A stretch of 64,000 bases of DNA, taken from contig NZ_AJYK02000058.1 in NCBI RefSeq assembly GCF_000286955.2, positions 1 through 64,000 on the forward strand, read 5' to 3'. Position 1 is the first letter of the stretch, and each line of letters begins with the position of its first letter. Position numbers and translations under genes: made by a program. A model generated the notes under the pieces. It did no database searches and was not told where the DNA came from. It saw only the letters and a list, made by a program, of their open reading frames with translations. The DNA is from Vibrio rumoiensis 1S-45 (lineage in GTDB: Bacteria; Pseudomonadota; Gammaproteobacteria; Enterobacterales; Vibrionaceae). Shown one piece after another: positions 26,198-35,295 of the stretch.

Positions 26198-26226
26198 AAA
26201 TGCCGCTGTGTATACAGCGGCATTTT
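26198..26226 (+). terminator. terminator between convergent rsuA and nhaC
   Basis: AAATGCCGCTGT (26198-26209) pairs perfectly with ACAGCGGCATTT (26214-26225) around a GTAT loop and is followed by TT. It lies 26 bases after rsuA and can also face the end of nhaC from the other strand. Confidence 0.75.
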
Positions 26227-26246
26227 GAGCTTTATGAAAAAAAAAC

Positions 26247-27683
26247 TTAAGCGGATTGTTGTGTTAACTCAGCCTGCTGTTCTTCTTGTGTGTTGTGTTG
26301 GATAGGTTCGCATTTATCCACAAACCAACCCATATAAGATGTGACTATCGTGACGATAATACACACAAAACTTAACCACATGAACGGAGCGTAAGATAAC
26401 GTCGCTACACCTAAAATACTGGCCATATAAATGCCATTATCACTCCACGGCACCATACCTGAAGTGAGAGTTCCACCAAATTCTGCATTTCGCGATAAAT
26501 TCTTACGTTTGTAGCCTAAACGGTCGTAGTTTTTTGCGCAGATTTTAGGCGTTAGTATCAAAGAAACATACATTGCAGAGCCAAACACGTTACCCATAAA
26601 GGCGGTTGCAATGGTGCTGGTTGCGAGAGAACCTGAACTTTGAATACGTTTTTCGAATAATTTAGCAACGGTTTCCAATAAACCAACTTTATCTAAAAGG
26701 CCACCAAAACCCAAGCCAAACACGATCACAGCTACCGAGCCAAGCATGGATGACATACCGCCACGATTGAGTATTGAATCAATAAATTCTACACCAGAGT
26801 GGATGCTGTATGGCGCCCACGCTGTATTAAAAGCTTGCAAAAAATCGATGTCTTGAATGGTAACCGCCCAAATAATACCCAATAAAGAGCCAAAACTGAT
26901 CACAGGAAAAGAAGGCATACGCATTGCCAGTAGACCTAATACAATGATCACAGGTACAAAGGATAATGGCGTAATATTGAATTGCACTTCCATGGAGCTA
27001 ATCACACCTTGTACTTGCGACATATCGACTTGTCCGGCGTAATGGAGTCCAAATGCAGTAAACATAATGCCTGTAATAATGTAACTAATAAGCGCAATTG
27101 GAAGCATGCCTTTGATGTGTTCCATGACTTCAACATTAGACATGGAAGAAGCCAAGATAACGGAATCTGATAATGGTGACATTTTATCGCCAAAGTAACA
27201 GCCAGAAAGAACGGCACCAGCTGTTACAGGTGGTGGAACGCCTAGACCATGGCCAATACCCATCATGGCGATACCAGCGGTACCAGCAGCACCCCAAGAA
27301 GTGCCAGTTGCTAGCGCCGTAAGAGAACAAATAATCATGGTCGCAAGTAGGAAAATAGAAGGGTGAATTGCTTTAAGGCCATAATAGATAATGGTTGGCA
27401 CAATACCGCCAGAGATCCACGTTCCGACTAAAGCGCCAACCGCAAGTAGAATTAAAACGGCACCTAATCCATTTGAAATGCCATTTAAAGCTGCTTTTTC
27501 GAGATCTTTGTATTGGTGACCTAGGTAGATACCAAGGCCAATGATGATGAACCAACCAATGTACAAAGCCAGTTGTATTGGTAAATCCAGCTTTGCAGTA
27601 AAAGAAAATGCTAATAATAAAAACAGACCTAAAGATATCATGACCTGCGTTAAGCTGGGTAGTCTTGGTGTATTATGCTTCAT
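26247..27683 (-). CDS. nhaC: NhaC-family Na+/H+ antiporter
   Basis: 478 residues and about 11-12 hydrophobic helices. Family signatures include ATGTSWGAAGTAGIAMMGIG (about 125-144) and CYFGDKMSPLSDSVILAS (about 162-179), plus PWSDNGIYMASILGV near residue 410. It exchanges Na+ (or malate/lactate-coupled ions in some relatives) for H+ across the inner membrane. It ends in a Gln-rich cytoplasmic tail (NTQEEQQAELTQQSA). GAGG precedes the ATG. Ion specificity is not proven by sequence. Confidence 0.85.
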   Translation of the reverse strand: MKHNTPRLPSLTQVMISLGLFLLLAFSFTAKLDLPIQLALYIGWFIIIGLGIYLGHQYKDLEKAALNGISNGLGAVLILLAVGALVGTWISGGIVPTIIYYGLKAIHPSIFLLATMIICSLTALATGTSWGAAGTAGIAMMGIGHGLGVPPPVTAGAVLSGCYFGDKMSPLSDSVILASSMSNVEVMEHIKGMLPIALISYIITGIMFTAFGLHYAGQVDMSQVQGVISSMEVQFNITPLSFVPVIIVLGLLAMRMPSFPVISFGSLLGIIWAVTIQDIDFLQAFNTAWAPYSIHSGVEFIDSILNRGGMSSMLGSVAVIVFGLGFGGLLDKVGLLETVAKLFEKRIQSSGSLATSTIATAFMGNVFGSAMYVSLILTPKICAKNYDRLGYKRKNLSRNAEFGGTLTSGMVPWSDNGIYMASILGVATLSYAPFMWLSFVCIIVTIVTSYMGWFVDKCEPIQHNTQEEQQAELTQQSA

Positions 27684-28009
27684 TTGAGCCTCATGTTAGT
27701 TTATTGGGCTAAGGAGCTTTTTATCCTTATAAATAACCGAGGCGCACTTTACATTATGAATAGGTATATATCGAAACCTTATGTTTATATTGTGATTATT
27801 ATCTTTAATTTATGATTTTATCGATATATTGTGTTGCTTAGGTGTGTATTTTTTGAAAATACTTTGTTTTAACTTGTTACTTTTCTCCAAATAATATTCT
27901 GATTAATAATGGATTTTTAACACTTTCTGCGATAAGTGCCATCTTGCTAGTCCAACGATCATATTCAATGCTAAAGTAAACATAGTTTTTTATTTTGGTA
28001 AGGCAAAAC
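27684..28009. other. AT-rich divergent promoter region
   Basis: 326 bases between nhaC and the DUF808 gene. It must hold both promoters. A single inverted TACCTAT-like heptamer occurs near 27762, but no array. I see no other structure. Confidence 0.35.
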
Positions 28010-28939
28010 ATGGCAGGTTTGAGTTTATTAACATTATTAGATGATATTGCATCTGTTTTAGATGATGTGGCATTGATGTCTAAAGTGGCAGCAAAGAAAA
28101 CGGCAGGGGTATTAGGGGATGATTTAGCGTTAAACGCTCAACAAGTAAGTGGTGTTCGTGCCGAGCGTGAAATTCCCGTTGTTTGGTCTGTGGCTAAAGG
28201 TTCATTTAGAAATAAACTTATTCTTGTCCCTTCTGCTTTGCTTGTGAGTGCGCTCGCGCCTTGGCTTATTATGCCTGTATTGCTGATTGGTGGATTGTAC
28301 TTGTGCTATGAAGGTGCCGAAAAAGTACTGGAAAAGTATTTACCTCATAACGGTCATGAGCAAAATGACGCGCAATTAGATGCCGACACGAAAGAGAAAA
28401 CACCAGAAGATCTCTTGGAATACGAGCAGAAGAAAGTGAAAGGTGCCATTCGTACCGACTTTATTTTGTCACTTGAAATCATCGTTATTGCGCTTGGTAT
28501 TGTTCAGGGGCACCCGCAGGTAACGCAAATTGTGGTGGTGAGTTTAATCGCCTTCATTATGACTTGTGGTGTTTATGGATTGGTTGCCGGAATTGTTAAG
28601 TTGGATGATTTAGGCTTTTACTTACAACGTAAAAGTGAAGGAAAAGGCATACTGAATGTGATGGGTGACGGCTTGGTTGCGACGGCGCCTAGATTGATGA
28701 AGTTATTAACCATTGTGGGTACAGTTGCCATGTTTTTAGTTGGTGGTGGCATTATTGAGCATACCATTCCTGCCGTGCATCATTTTACCCAAGGCTTGCT
28801 GTCACCGCTCGAAGGACAACCTATATTAGGAACGGTGGTACCTTATCTGTTAACGGGTGTACTAGGTTTAGTCGCCGGTACTTTATTAGTTGGCCTCTTT
28901 ACGACACTAAGCTCAGTGAAGCAAAAGCTGAAGCATTGA
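28010..28939 (+). CDS. DUF808 (YedI-like) membrane protein
   Basis: About 309 residues. It starts MAGLSLLTLLDDIASVLDDVA, the hallmark of YedI/DUF808 proteins, then shows AAKKTAGVLGDDLALNAQQV and four to six membrane helices (LILVPSALLVSALAPW, PVLLIGGLYLCYEGAEKVLE and others). Inner-membrane protein of unknown function. ATG 28010 is chosen over the GTG at 27995 because of AAGG at 28000 and the family's conserved start. It appears monocistronic. Confidence 0.85.
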   Translation: MAGLSLLTLLDDIASVLDDVALMSKVAAKKTAGVLGDDLALNAQQVSGVRAEREIPVVWSVAKGSFRNKLILVPSALLVSALAPWLIMPVLLIGGLYLCYEGAEKVLEKYLPHNGHEQNDAQLDADTKEKTPEDLLEYEQKKVKGAIRTDFILSLEIIVIALGIVQGHPQVTQIVVVSLIAFIMTCGVYGLVAGIVKLDDLGFYLQRKSEGKGILNVMGDGLVATAPRLMKLLTIVGTVAMFLVGGGIIEHTIPAVHHFTQGLLSPLEGQPILGTVVPYLLTGVLGLVAGTLLVGLFTTLSSVKQKLKH

Positions 28940-29044
28940 TACGATTCGCATAATAAAAGGCTACCTTTTCAAGCTTTAAAACGGCAAACATCGAAACAAG
29001 GGCTATGCTTTAAGTATTGCTCTTCATCTGGGTGGGAGGCCGTT

Positions 29045-29911
29045 ATGAAGCAGACTTCCTCGTTTTTCCTCATGAAAAGCTGGTATTTATTGTGGTTTCT
29101 CTGGCTGTTGCCTATTGCAGGTTGCAGCCAGGCGTCTTCTCAGCATACTTCACAATCTGCATCAGATATGGTGATCTCTTCCTCTGACAGTGATCTTGCG
29201 ACGACCCAACCGATATCTACCTATCAAAAAAACACCATTCCACGTTCCCCTGAACTTGCTGCAATGCAAATGATTGAGCGGCACTGCCAATTGATTGATG
29301 GTGAGACTTCATTACCAGTGAATTGTCAACTGAGTTATCGAGAGAAACACTCTGAATTGGTTTTATATTTTGGACACTTTGATAGTTCTCACCATTACAT
29401 AACGGTCTTTTCTCAAAGCTTGATCGTGCCTTATTGCTATGTTGCCAATCAATATCAACAGAATGGTGAAGTGACCGTGGTTATTTATGATACCCAGATC
29501 CAGCGTCATTACTCTTGCCATGAGAATAATTGGAGCGCATGGGAAAGTGTTGATAGCGAGCAATTATCGCCGTTTGCTCAGTTTGCGTTATCTTGCCAGA
29601 GTGACCAAGCCATACCGCCAATGGGGTTTTCTTGTATAGTGGATTGGTTTGAGGATGTGCCCGTGTTGGTGCTCAGTTTTGCTAGCATGAATGATGTAGA
29701 CCAGAGTGCTAACACACCGATGAGTAAAGCGATTAAGCAGTTTTGCCGTGCGGGATTAAAGCAGTATGGTGATGCACTGTATTTAATGGAAGTGCCGAGT
29801 TTTAATTTAGCAAAAGTGACTCACTGTGGTGGTTTTAGTGAAACGGAATGGTTTCCTATTGATGACAAGAAAGACGTTGAATTAGAGGCAAAGCAAGAAA
29901 AAATAATATGA
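29045..29911 (+). CDS. hypothetical lipoprotein
   Basis: 288 residues. The signal has an aromatic-rich core (WYLLWFLWLLPIAGC) and a lipobox IAGC with Cys near residue 27, then a Ser/Gln-rich linker to about residue 60. Several Cys residues are scattered in the mature part (ERHCQLIDG, LPVNCQL, FSCIVDWF), as in disulfide-stabilised periplasmic proteins. I do not recognise the family. A good RBS (GGGAGG) supports the start at 29045. No operon partner is evident. Confidence 0.65.
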   Translation: MKQTSSFFLMKSWYLLWFLWLLPIAGCSQASSQHTSQSASDMVISSSDSDLATTQPISTYQKNTIPRSPELAAMQMIERHCQLIDGETSLPVNCQLSYREKHSELVLYFGHFDSSHHYITVFSQSLIVPYCYVANQYQQNGEVTVVIYDTQIQRHYSCHENNWSAWESVDSEQLSPFAQFALSCQSDQAIPPMGFSCIVDWFEDVPVLVLSFASMNDVDQSANTPMSKAIKQFCRAGLKQYGDALYLMEVPSFNLAKVTHCGGFSETEWFPIDDKKDVELEAKQEKII

Positions 29912-30133
29912 AGCAGTTTATTTGGGTTGGTTCATTGCCTTACCGTTATACATTTCCTACTTGAATGAGGACGCTCATTTATTCCAATCACATAAGAAAA
30001 CTATGCTCATGGGCAGCCTTTACTTGCCGCTTCACTACCACTTCAATTATTTTGGGTATCTATTGAATATTTTAGTGAAGCGGGAAAGAAATATGACCGA
30101 GTGATACGTTGATCACAATGTTGATTTACAGAA

Positions 30134-30499
30134 TTACGCACCAACAATATCTTGTTCTAAATATTGAATGATATCGTTTGATTCATACATCCAAGTGACT
30201 TCCCCTTGCTTTTCAATGCGTAAGCAAGGGACTTTAATCGCGCCACCACCTTCTAATAATTGCTGACGATGTTCAGGATTATTTTTGGCATCTCTTAATT
30301 CAATCTTGAGGCTGTTACGCTTGATAGCACGGCGAACTTTGACGCAAAAAGGGCAAGCTTCAAATTGGTATAAAGTGAAACCTTGTGTTTGCTCATCGAG
30401 TTTTTGTTGTTCTTCAAGAGAACGCTTCGTGCCTGATGGTGAAAAAATGAAATTTAGAAGCAAAATGATACGGCCTAAGACCCAGCGTATGATAGCCAT
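30134..30499 (-). CDS. membrane-anchored glutaredoxin-like protein
   Basis: 121 residues. An N-terminal hydrophobic segment (about 4-20) is followed by a glutaredoxin fold with active site CPFCVKVRRAIKR (about 51-63), cis-Pro motif VPCLRIE (about 94) and WMYESNDIIQYLEQ at the end. It probably tethers a thiol oxidoreductase to the inner membrane, active site in the cytoplasm. It is a clear paralogue of the soluble glutaredoxin encoded about 200 bases away on the same strand. A terminator stands between the two. Confidence 0.85.
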   Translation of the reverse strand: MAIIRWVLGRIILLLNFIFSPSGTKRSLEEQQKLDEQTQGFTLYQFEACPFCVKVRRAIKRNSLKIELRDAKNNPEHRQQLLEGGGAIKVPCLRIEKQGEVTWMYESNDIIQYLEQDIVGA

Positions 30500-30639
30500 G
30501 TTAATCCTTGTATTAATGTACGAAAACGTAAATGAGTTGAACGAATGTGAATGATAAAGGAATGTTGCTAGTAGGTGTAGTGCAGATAGTGAAGAATGTT
30601 AGGCGTATTAAGTATTGGTATTATTTGATGGGCTCAGAA

Positions 30640-30668
30640 AAACAAAAAAGGCTGAACAATCAGCCTTT
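30640..30668 (-). terminator. terminator after the soluble glutaredoxin gene
   Basis: AAAGGCTGA (30647-30655) and TCAGCCTTT (30660-30668) form a perfect 9-bp stem with a 4-base loop. On the minus strand it runs into TTTTTTG. Confidence 0.8.
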
Positions 30669-30689
30669 AGGGAATATTTTAAGCAAGAC

Positions 30690-30947
30690 TTATAATGCTT
30701 TTAAATAATCAATGATGGCATCAGATTCATACATCCAAGTCACAGTGCCATTTTTCTCGATACGAAGACAAGGAACTTGACCTTTACCACCGCCAGCTAG
30801 TTGCTCTTCACGAAACGCTGGATTTTGGCGCGTTTCACGTAGTTCAATGTCCAAACCAAGCTCAGACATAGTACGTCGTACTTTTTGGCAATATGGGCAT
30901 GTTTCGAAATGATAAAGAGCAAGTCCTTCAGTTTTAGCGTTTGCCAT
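30690..30947 (-). CDS. glutaredoxin family protein
   Basis: 85 residues from ATG 30947, which has an excellent RBS (AAAGGAGAT). Active site CPYCQKVRRTMSE (about 18-30), VPCLRIEKNG and WMYESDAIIDYL match the neighbouring membrane-anchored paralogue. This is a cytosolic dithiol glutaredoxin-fold protein; whether it uses glutathione is not known. The frame extends upstream to 31025 but that part overlaps the end of the preceding secreted-protein gene and has no family likeness. The two probably form an operon. Confidence 0.87.
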   Translation of the reverse strand: MANAKTEGLALYHFETCPYCQKVRRTMSELGLDIELRETRQNPAFREEQLAGGGKGQVPCLRIEKNGTVTWMYESDAIIDYLKAL

Positions 30948-30973
30948 GGGTATCTCCTTTGAGTGTGAATTGT

Positions 30974-31312
30974 TTAAATTTTGATGTTCTTTAAACCAAT
31001 GAGCTCGATATAAGCACTGTTGCATTGGTATTTGTTTGATAACTCGTCTTCGGCTTTAAATTTTGAAACGTTTTGCTCGCGAGCAATTTCAGATAATTTA
31101 TCACTGACCAATGCCTTGAACGTATCTGAGTAGGTGTACCATTGGATCTCATAATTTTGAATGAGATATGATCCAATTTTATAACTGTCTTCGGTATGTA
31201 AGTAGCTACATACAAAGTAACGAGCGACATCTTGATCAGATAACGTTTTTGGCTCAGCACTTGCAGAAACTGCAAAAAAAAGAGCTGATAAAAGTGTGAT
31301 TAAGCGAAGCAT
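30974..31312 (-). CDS. small secreted hypothetical protein
   Basis: 112 residues with a Sec signal peptide cleaved after VSASA (about residue 19). The mature protein of about 93 residues has two Cys (YFVCSYLH and KYQCNSAYIEL), possibly one disulfide. I do not recognise the family. AAGGAAG precedes the ATG. It lies 26 bases upstream of the soluble glutaredoxin gene on the same strand, so cotranscription is likely. Confidence 0.65.
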   Translation of the reverse strand: MLRLITLLSALFFAVSASAEPKTLSDQDVARYFVCSYLHTEDSYKIGSYLIQNYEIQWYTYSDTFKALVSDKLSEIAREQNVSKFKAEDELSNKYQCNSAYIELIGLKNIKI

Positions 31313-31473
31313 CCGTCTTCCTTACATTCAGTGTGAATTTGAACAGTGTTATATCCAAATGAGTAAATTCATCATAACAAACAAATAGGGATAAACACTA
31401 TATTCACAGTACACAACTGGTGAATGAACAACCCTATCGCAATAAATCGCTAAAACGGTATCAGTTTATTCCT

Positions 31474-32007
31474 CTATTCTTGTAGGATTTCCCAGCTAAC
31501 TTCACATTGACTGTCATCGGCTGAAATATAAGCACTGTTACCTGAAAGCATGACACCAATATCTAACGTACGAGCTATCATTTTACTGAAATCTTGAATG
31601 CCAGCATTATCAAAACGAACCACTTCTGCTTTTAATTGGACAAATTTAGCTTGATTTTGTTTCCACCAAACATCTGACTTAGTGTTGAAGGTATACACTT
31701 TGACTTGCTTTGCTAAACGAGTCGCTTTTTTGATGCGCTCTGGATCCGGTTCACCAGCCTCAATCCAAAGTTGGATTTGATCATCTAACGACTTTAGCCA
31801 AATGTCAGGCTCTTCAATGCTAGAAAGCCCTTTGGTAAATTGTAGATCAGGTTGCGCATTAAGACAGAAAGCCAGCACTCGCGCCATCATACGATCGTCA
31901 CTTTCGGAAGGATGCTGGGCAATGGTGAGATTTAATGAGTCGTAATAATCTTGATTCATATCGGTGAGTGCGATACGAAATTTATAGATGGTTGGTTTTA
32001 GTGCCAT
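31474..32007 (-). CDS. yaeQ: YaeQ family protein
   Basis: 177 residues: MALKPTIYKFRIALTDMNQDYYDSLNLTIAQHPSESDDRMMARVLAF is the canonical YaeQ opening, and SLDDQIQLWIEAGEPDPERIKKA (about 70-92) is its conserved centre. The fold is related to PD-(D/E)XK nucleases; in vivo function is unclear. Full length (E. coli YaeQ about 181). Divergent from alkA. Confidence 0.88.
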   Translation of the reverse strand: MALKPTIYKFRIALTDMNQDYYDSLNLTIAQHPSESDDRMMARVLAFCLNAQPDLQFTKGLSSIEEPDIWLKSLDDQIQLWIEAGEPDPERIKKATRLAKQVKVYTFNTKSDVWWKQNQAKFVQLKAEVVRFDNAGIQDFSKMIARTLDIGVMLSGNSAYISADDSQCEVSWEILQE

Positions 32008-32168
32008 GAGAATTCTATTGTGATGAAAGTTGCCGTCATTGTACGTGATTCCTTACTGTGGAGGGGATCTTTTTATTTTCATTCGGCTTGATCGGTAACT
32101 CGGTGTTTGTCAGTGGAAAAGAGTAAGATAGCCTATTTCTGTTCATTCATTTTTAATCAGGTGTCGTT

Positions 32169-33101
32169 ATGGTTTGTCACATGGAACATTCAGACATGGA
32201 TTGTGCTCACACTCGCACTGACACTCTCGATTGCCCTAAAGGTTTTGATTATGCCTTTATGTTGGCTTTCATTGCTCCGCGCATGATCAAAGGTGTGGAA
32301 GTGGTAGCGGATAATATTTATTCAAGAAGCTTTCGATTTTTTGACCCTAAAGATTCAGCAACGGTTTATTTAGGGTACTTTAAAGTGGCTTATTTACCGC
32401 ATACCAACCAACTAACCTTGACGACAGTCTCGAATCAAGCCTCGGCTGCTGCTTATGTATTGCAGCGAGTGATATTTATGTTCGATCTGCAAACGGATCT
32501 ATCGCAGGTAGAAGAGGTTTTGAAAGCCGATCTTATTTTACAACGTGGGTTTGAGAATGGCCGAGTGCCAAGAATGCCGAAGGCGTTTGATCCCTTCGAA
32601 TTTTGTATTCGCGCGGTGCTTGGACAGCAAGTGTCGGTCAAAGCTGCCACGACATTAGCATCAAGAGTGGCTTATGCCGCGAACTTACCTGTCCCCCATG
32701 ATTTTCCCGATGGGATCGATTGCTTTTTTCCTCAGTTTGAAGACTTGCTTGAAGCATCGTTTGAAGGGTTGGGGCTCACTCAATCGAGAATGGCAACATT
32801 GAGAACCGTCATTCAAGCGTTAGAGGTAAAAGAAGTTAGCTTGGAAAAAGACCAGATATTTGAAGATTACTTAACCGAATGGACATCGTTAACAGGTGTG
32901 GGGCCTTGGACGGCGAACTATCTGGCTATGCGAGGGCTGGGCATTCAAGATAGCTTCCCAGATAAAGATTTAGGGGTATTAAAAGCGTTAGCGGTCGATG
33001 GTGTTTATCCATCACGCAAAGTGGTGTTAGAGCAAGCCAAAGCATGGCAACCTTACCGAGCTTACGCTACATTGTGTTTATGGAATGGATTAGGACATTA
33101 G
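32169..33101 (+). CDS. alkA: DNA-3-methyladenine glycosylase II
   Basis: 310 residues. The N-terminal AlkA-type domain is followed by the helix-hairpin-helix glycosylase domain: CIRAVLGQQVSVKAATTLASR (about 139-159), then LTGVGPWTANYLAMRGL (about 243-259) and DSFPDKDLGVLKA, where the Asp of FPDKD is the catalytic residue. It excises alkylated purines and pyrimidines in base excision repair. It lacks the Ada regulatory domain. An O6-methylguanine methyltransferase gene follows 4 bases downstream, a coherent alkylation-repair operon. Confidence 0.9.
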   Translation: MVCHMEHSDMDCAHTRTDTLDCPKGFDYAFMLAFIAPRMIKGVEVVADNIYSRSFRFFDPKDSATVYLGYFKVAYLPHTNQLTLTTVSNQASAAAYVLQRVIFMFDLQTDLSQVEEVLKADLILQRGFENGRVPRMPKAFDPFEFCIRAVLGQQVSVKAATTLASRVAYAANLPVPHDFPDGIDCFFPQFEDLLEASFEGLGLTQSRMATLRTVIQALEVKEVSLEKDQIFEDYLTEWTSLTGVGPWTANYLAMRGLGIQDSFPDKDLGVLKALAVDGVYPSRKVVLEQAKAWQPYRAYATLCLWNGLGH

Positions 33102-33105
33102 CCAA

Positions 33106-33618
33106 ATGAAAAAGCAAAATAATCAACCTTGGTATTTTAATACTTTCGCAACACAAGCTTGTGATGTGACTTTAGTTGGCAGTGATGAAGGGCTGCATAT
33201 TCTTCATTTAGAAACCGGAGAAGGGAAAAAAGACGGCTTTATCATTGAGCAAGATTGGATTGAAGACAATGCTCGTTTTTCTGATGTTAAACAGCAATTG
33301 ATAGAGTACTTTTCTGGAAGCCGGCAAGATTTTGACCTTTCCACACCGCTCGCGCCAATCGGGACACCCTTTCAGCAAAGTGTGTGGCATGCCTTAAATC
33401 AAATCCAGACAGGTTCGACGTGTCGTTATATGGACATAGCGAACCAAATACATAACCCAAAAGCGGTTCGCGCAGTCGGCGCAGCCATCGGCAAAAACCC
33501 GATTCCGGTGATCATTCCATGTCATCGAGTGGTTGGTGCAAACGGCAGCTTAACCGGATTTGCTCATGGTATACCGATGAAACAAACCTTGTTGAATTTG
33601 GAAGGGGTGAGCTTTTAA
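33106..33618 (+). CDS. ogt: methylated-DNA-[protein]-cysteine S-methyltransferase
   Basis: 170 residues with acceptor site PVIIPCHRVVGANGSLTGFAHG (about 138-159); the Cys takes the alkyl group. The upstream helix-turn-helix (about 107-130) includes TCRYMDIANQI and AVRAVGAAIGKNP. It repairs O6-alkylguanine suicidally. It is cotranscribed with alkA. Ogt length without an Ada domain. A perfect inverted repeat follows. Confidence 0.9.
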   Translation: MKKQNNQPWYFNTFATQACDVTLVGSDEGLHILHLETGEGKKDGFIIEQDWIEDNARFSDVKQQLIEYFSGSRQDFDLSTPLAPIGTPFQQSVWHALNQIQTGSTCRYMDIANQIHNPKAVRAVGAAIGKNPIPVIIPCHRVVGANGSLTGFAHGIPMKQTLLNLEGVSF

Positions 33619-33651
33619 GTGCTTTGAAGAGTAAGTGAACATTCAAAGCAC
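33619..33651. repeat. perfect inverted repeat between convergent ogt and MAPEG genes
   Basis: GTGCTTTGAA (33619-33628) and TTCAAAGCAC (33642-33651) are perfectly complementary with a 13-base loop, starting right after the ogt stop codon. No U-tract follows on either strand, so it is a processing or mRNA-end hairpin rather than a typical intrinsic terminator. Confidence 0.5.
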
Positions 33652-33666
33652 GTTAAGTCGGTTAAT

Positions 33667-34068
33667 TTAGGGCATCTGAATCAAAAGATTGATCCACAAA
33701 CCTATTACACAAAGAAATGATGCCCAGAAAGAAAGCATGCGGTACATAAGGTGGTTGCTGCTTAAATGAATGAAGGTGTGTAAATAACGAAGTGCCACAA
33801 ACAACCACGCCAATGTGATACCGATTTGGCTATCAATGTGCAAACTGACATACAGTGTTGCTACCACATAAAATAACACAGGAACTTCAAATAAATTCGT
33901 GAGGTGTCGATTGGTTTTCATCACTATTTCAGGCAAGTTTTCGCCTTGCATTAGTTGAAAGTAACGCAAATTCACTTGTTTACTTTTTATGCTTGCCACA
34001 CGCACTTTAAAGGTAAAACAAGCAACAAGAAAAACCAGTAATATCATTGCTGCCATTGCATAAATCAT
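33667..34068 (-). CDS. MAPEG family membrane protein
   Basis: 133 residues with four hydrophobic helices. The MAPEG signature NRHLTNLFEVPVLFYV (about 53-68) fits the family's ExPxxxxxxxN/RxxxN loop-helix. Members are membrane glutathione or eicosanoid enzymes in eukaryotes; bacterial ones are mostly uncharacterised. The AraC regulator gene ends 44 bases upstream on the same strand, so the two may be cotranscribed. Confidence 0.75.
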   Translation of the reverse strand: MIYAMAAMILLVFLVACFTFKVRVASIKSKQVNLRYFQLMQGENLPEIVMKTNRHLTNLFEVPVLFYVVATLYVSLHIDSQIGITLAWLFVALRYLHTFIHLSSNHLMYRMLSFWASFLCVIGLWINLLIQMP

Positions 34069-34111
34069 GTTGCATCCTTATTGAGTTTGAATCGATTTGT
34101 TGAGAACGTTG

Positions 34112-35137
34112 TTAATTTTGTAACTTCCGCCATTGGAGCGGTGTACATCCTGTCCATTTTTTAAAGTTTCGACTAAAAATCGCGACTTCTGCATAACCCA
34201 AATTTAACGCCAGATCGGTGATGCTAATATTACTGTCTTTTAAATGCTGCTCTGCGATTTCTAGCCTCACTGTTTGCAATAGTTCAGAGAAACGGATCCC
34301 TTCTGCTTTTAAACGTTTTTGAAAGGTTCTTGGGTGAAAGTTTAAAGCGGCACTGACCGCATGAATACTGCACTCTCCACTGGCAAGTAGATGGCTAATG
34401 ATGTGGCGAGTCTGCTCTTGTAAGTTATTTGGGTATAAAGCTTCGAGCAACCGAATACGATGTTGGAAATACTCTTGGATTAAGCTTTGATCGTTACTTG
34501 GCTTGTCATTTAACCATTGGATCGGAAACGCTAAACCATCGAAATGGCTGCCGAAAATAATATTCTGTTTTAATAATCCAAATTGCTGGTGGTTTAAAGC
34601 CTGAATTTTATTAGGGAGTGAATGCTTGAAGTGTATTTGAATATCAGTGTTGTCTTTACCTGTCAAAAACTTTAAAACATTGAAGCCTTGCATCACACTG
34701 AGCTGCTTAAGTTGCCAGATATGATCGGAGTTGGTGAAATCATGGGTGAAGTGTACTTCGGCTTTTTGACTCAGGCGTGAGGATTTGGCTTGCAAGCTGA
34801 CATGCGCCCCATGAGCATGGATATGAACATGTTGATCAGCAAATAAAATGGCATCTAATACTGTTGGCTGCTGAGGTATGGAGAGCACCCATTCACCTAC
34901 CGCCATAACGCCCTGCTCAATACCTAGTTGCAGCGAAAAGGTTGGGTGCTGACATGCTTCAGCCGTGTAATCGAGTAGGTTGGCTAATTTCAAATAGGAA
35001 ATGTAAGTATTGGGTTGTTTTAGTTGCGCTGAAGTTAACCCTACCTGATTTAAGAGTTGGTTGGGTTTTAAATCAAACTGGCGAACCAATTTTTCGTAGC
35101 CTTCAATTGCGCCACTTCTGACCAAGTACATTGTCAT
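34112..35137 (-). CDS. AraC-family regulator (Arabinose_bd-type N-terminus)
   Basis: About 341 residues from ATG 35137 (GAAGGA precedes it; the frame continues to 35245 without family likeness). The N-terminal ~190 residues fit the PF12625 sensor domain of OruR/ArgR-like regulators. The C-terminal AraC HTH (about 245-340) has SIHAVSAALNFHPRTFQKRLKAEG and SITDLALNLGYAEVAIFSRNFKKWTG. It diverges from an epimerase gene, and a 21-bp-spaced direct repeat lies between them, so it probably controls that gene. Confidence 0.85.
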   Translation of the reverse strand: MTMYLVRSGAIEGYEKLVRQFDLKPNQLLNQVGLTSAQLKQPNTYISYLKLANLLDYTAEACQHPTFSLQLGIEQGVMAVGEWVLSIPQQPTVLDAILFADQHVHIHAHGAHVSLQAKSSRLSQKAEVHFTHDFTNSDHIWQLKQLSVMQGFNVLKFLTGKDNTDIQIHFKHSLPNKIQALNHQQFGLLKQNIIFGSHFDGLAFPIQWLNDKPSNDQSLIQEYFQHRIRLLEALYPNNLQEQTRHIISHLLASGECSIHAVSAALNFHPRTFQKRLKAEGIRFSELLQTVRLEIAEQHLKDSNISITDLALNLGYAEVAIFSRNFKKWTGCTPLQWRKLQN

Positions 35138-35173
35138 GCTTCCTTCACATATTTTAATAAAGATGACGCCACT

Positions 35174-35235
35174 TTCGTAAAAAGTCAAAAAAAGTTCGTA
35201 AAAAATCAAGTTTGTAATCAGTGACCGTCTACAAT
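35174..35235 (+). promoter_or_regulatory. probable AraC-type operator (21-bp direct repeat) and epimerase -10
   Basis: TTCGTAAAAAGTCAA (35174-35188) recurs as TTCGTAAAAAATCAA (35195-35209), 14 of 15 bases identical and exactly 21 bp apart, the two-turn spacing of AraC-family half-sites. TACAAT (35230-35235) may be the -10 of the epimerase gene, placing the nearer repeat close to -40, an activating position. Confidence 0.55.
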
Positions 35236-35295
35236 CTGTTAACAAATAAAGTGGTGCTCGATAGCATCACAAGACATTAAGAAAGGACGAATATC

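Noticed and set aside
29922-30104. 60-codon plus-strand ORF after the hypothetical lipoprotein
   Set aside because: It would need a TTG start, has no RBS and follows an in-frame stop closely. The hydrophobic peptide could be debris, but nothing supports expression.
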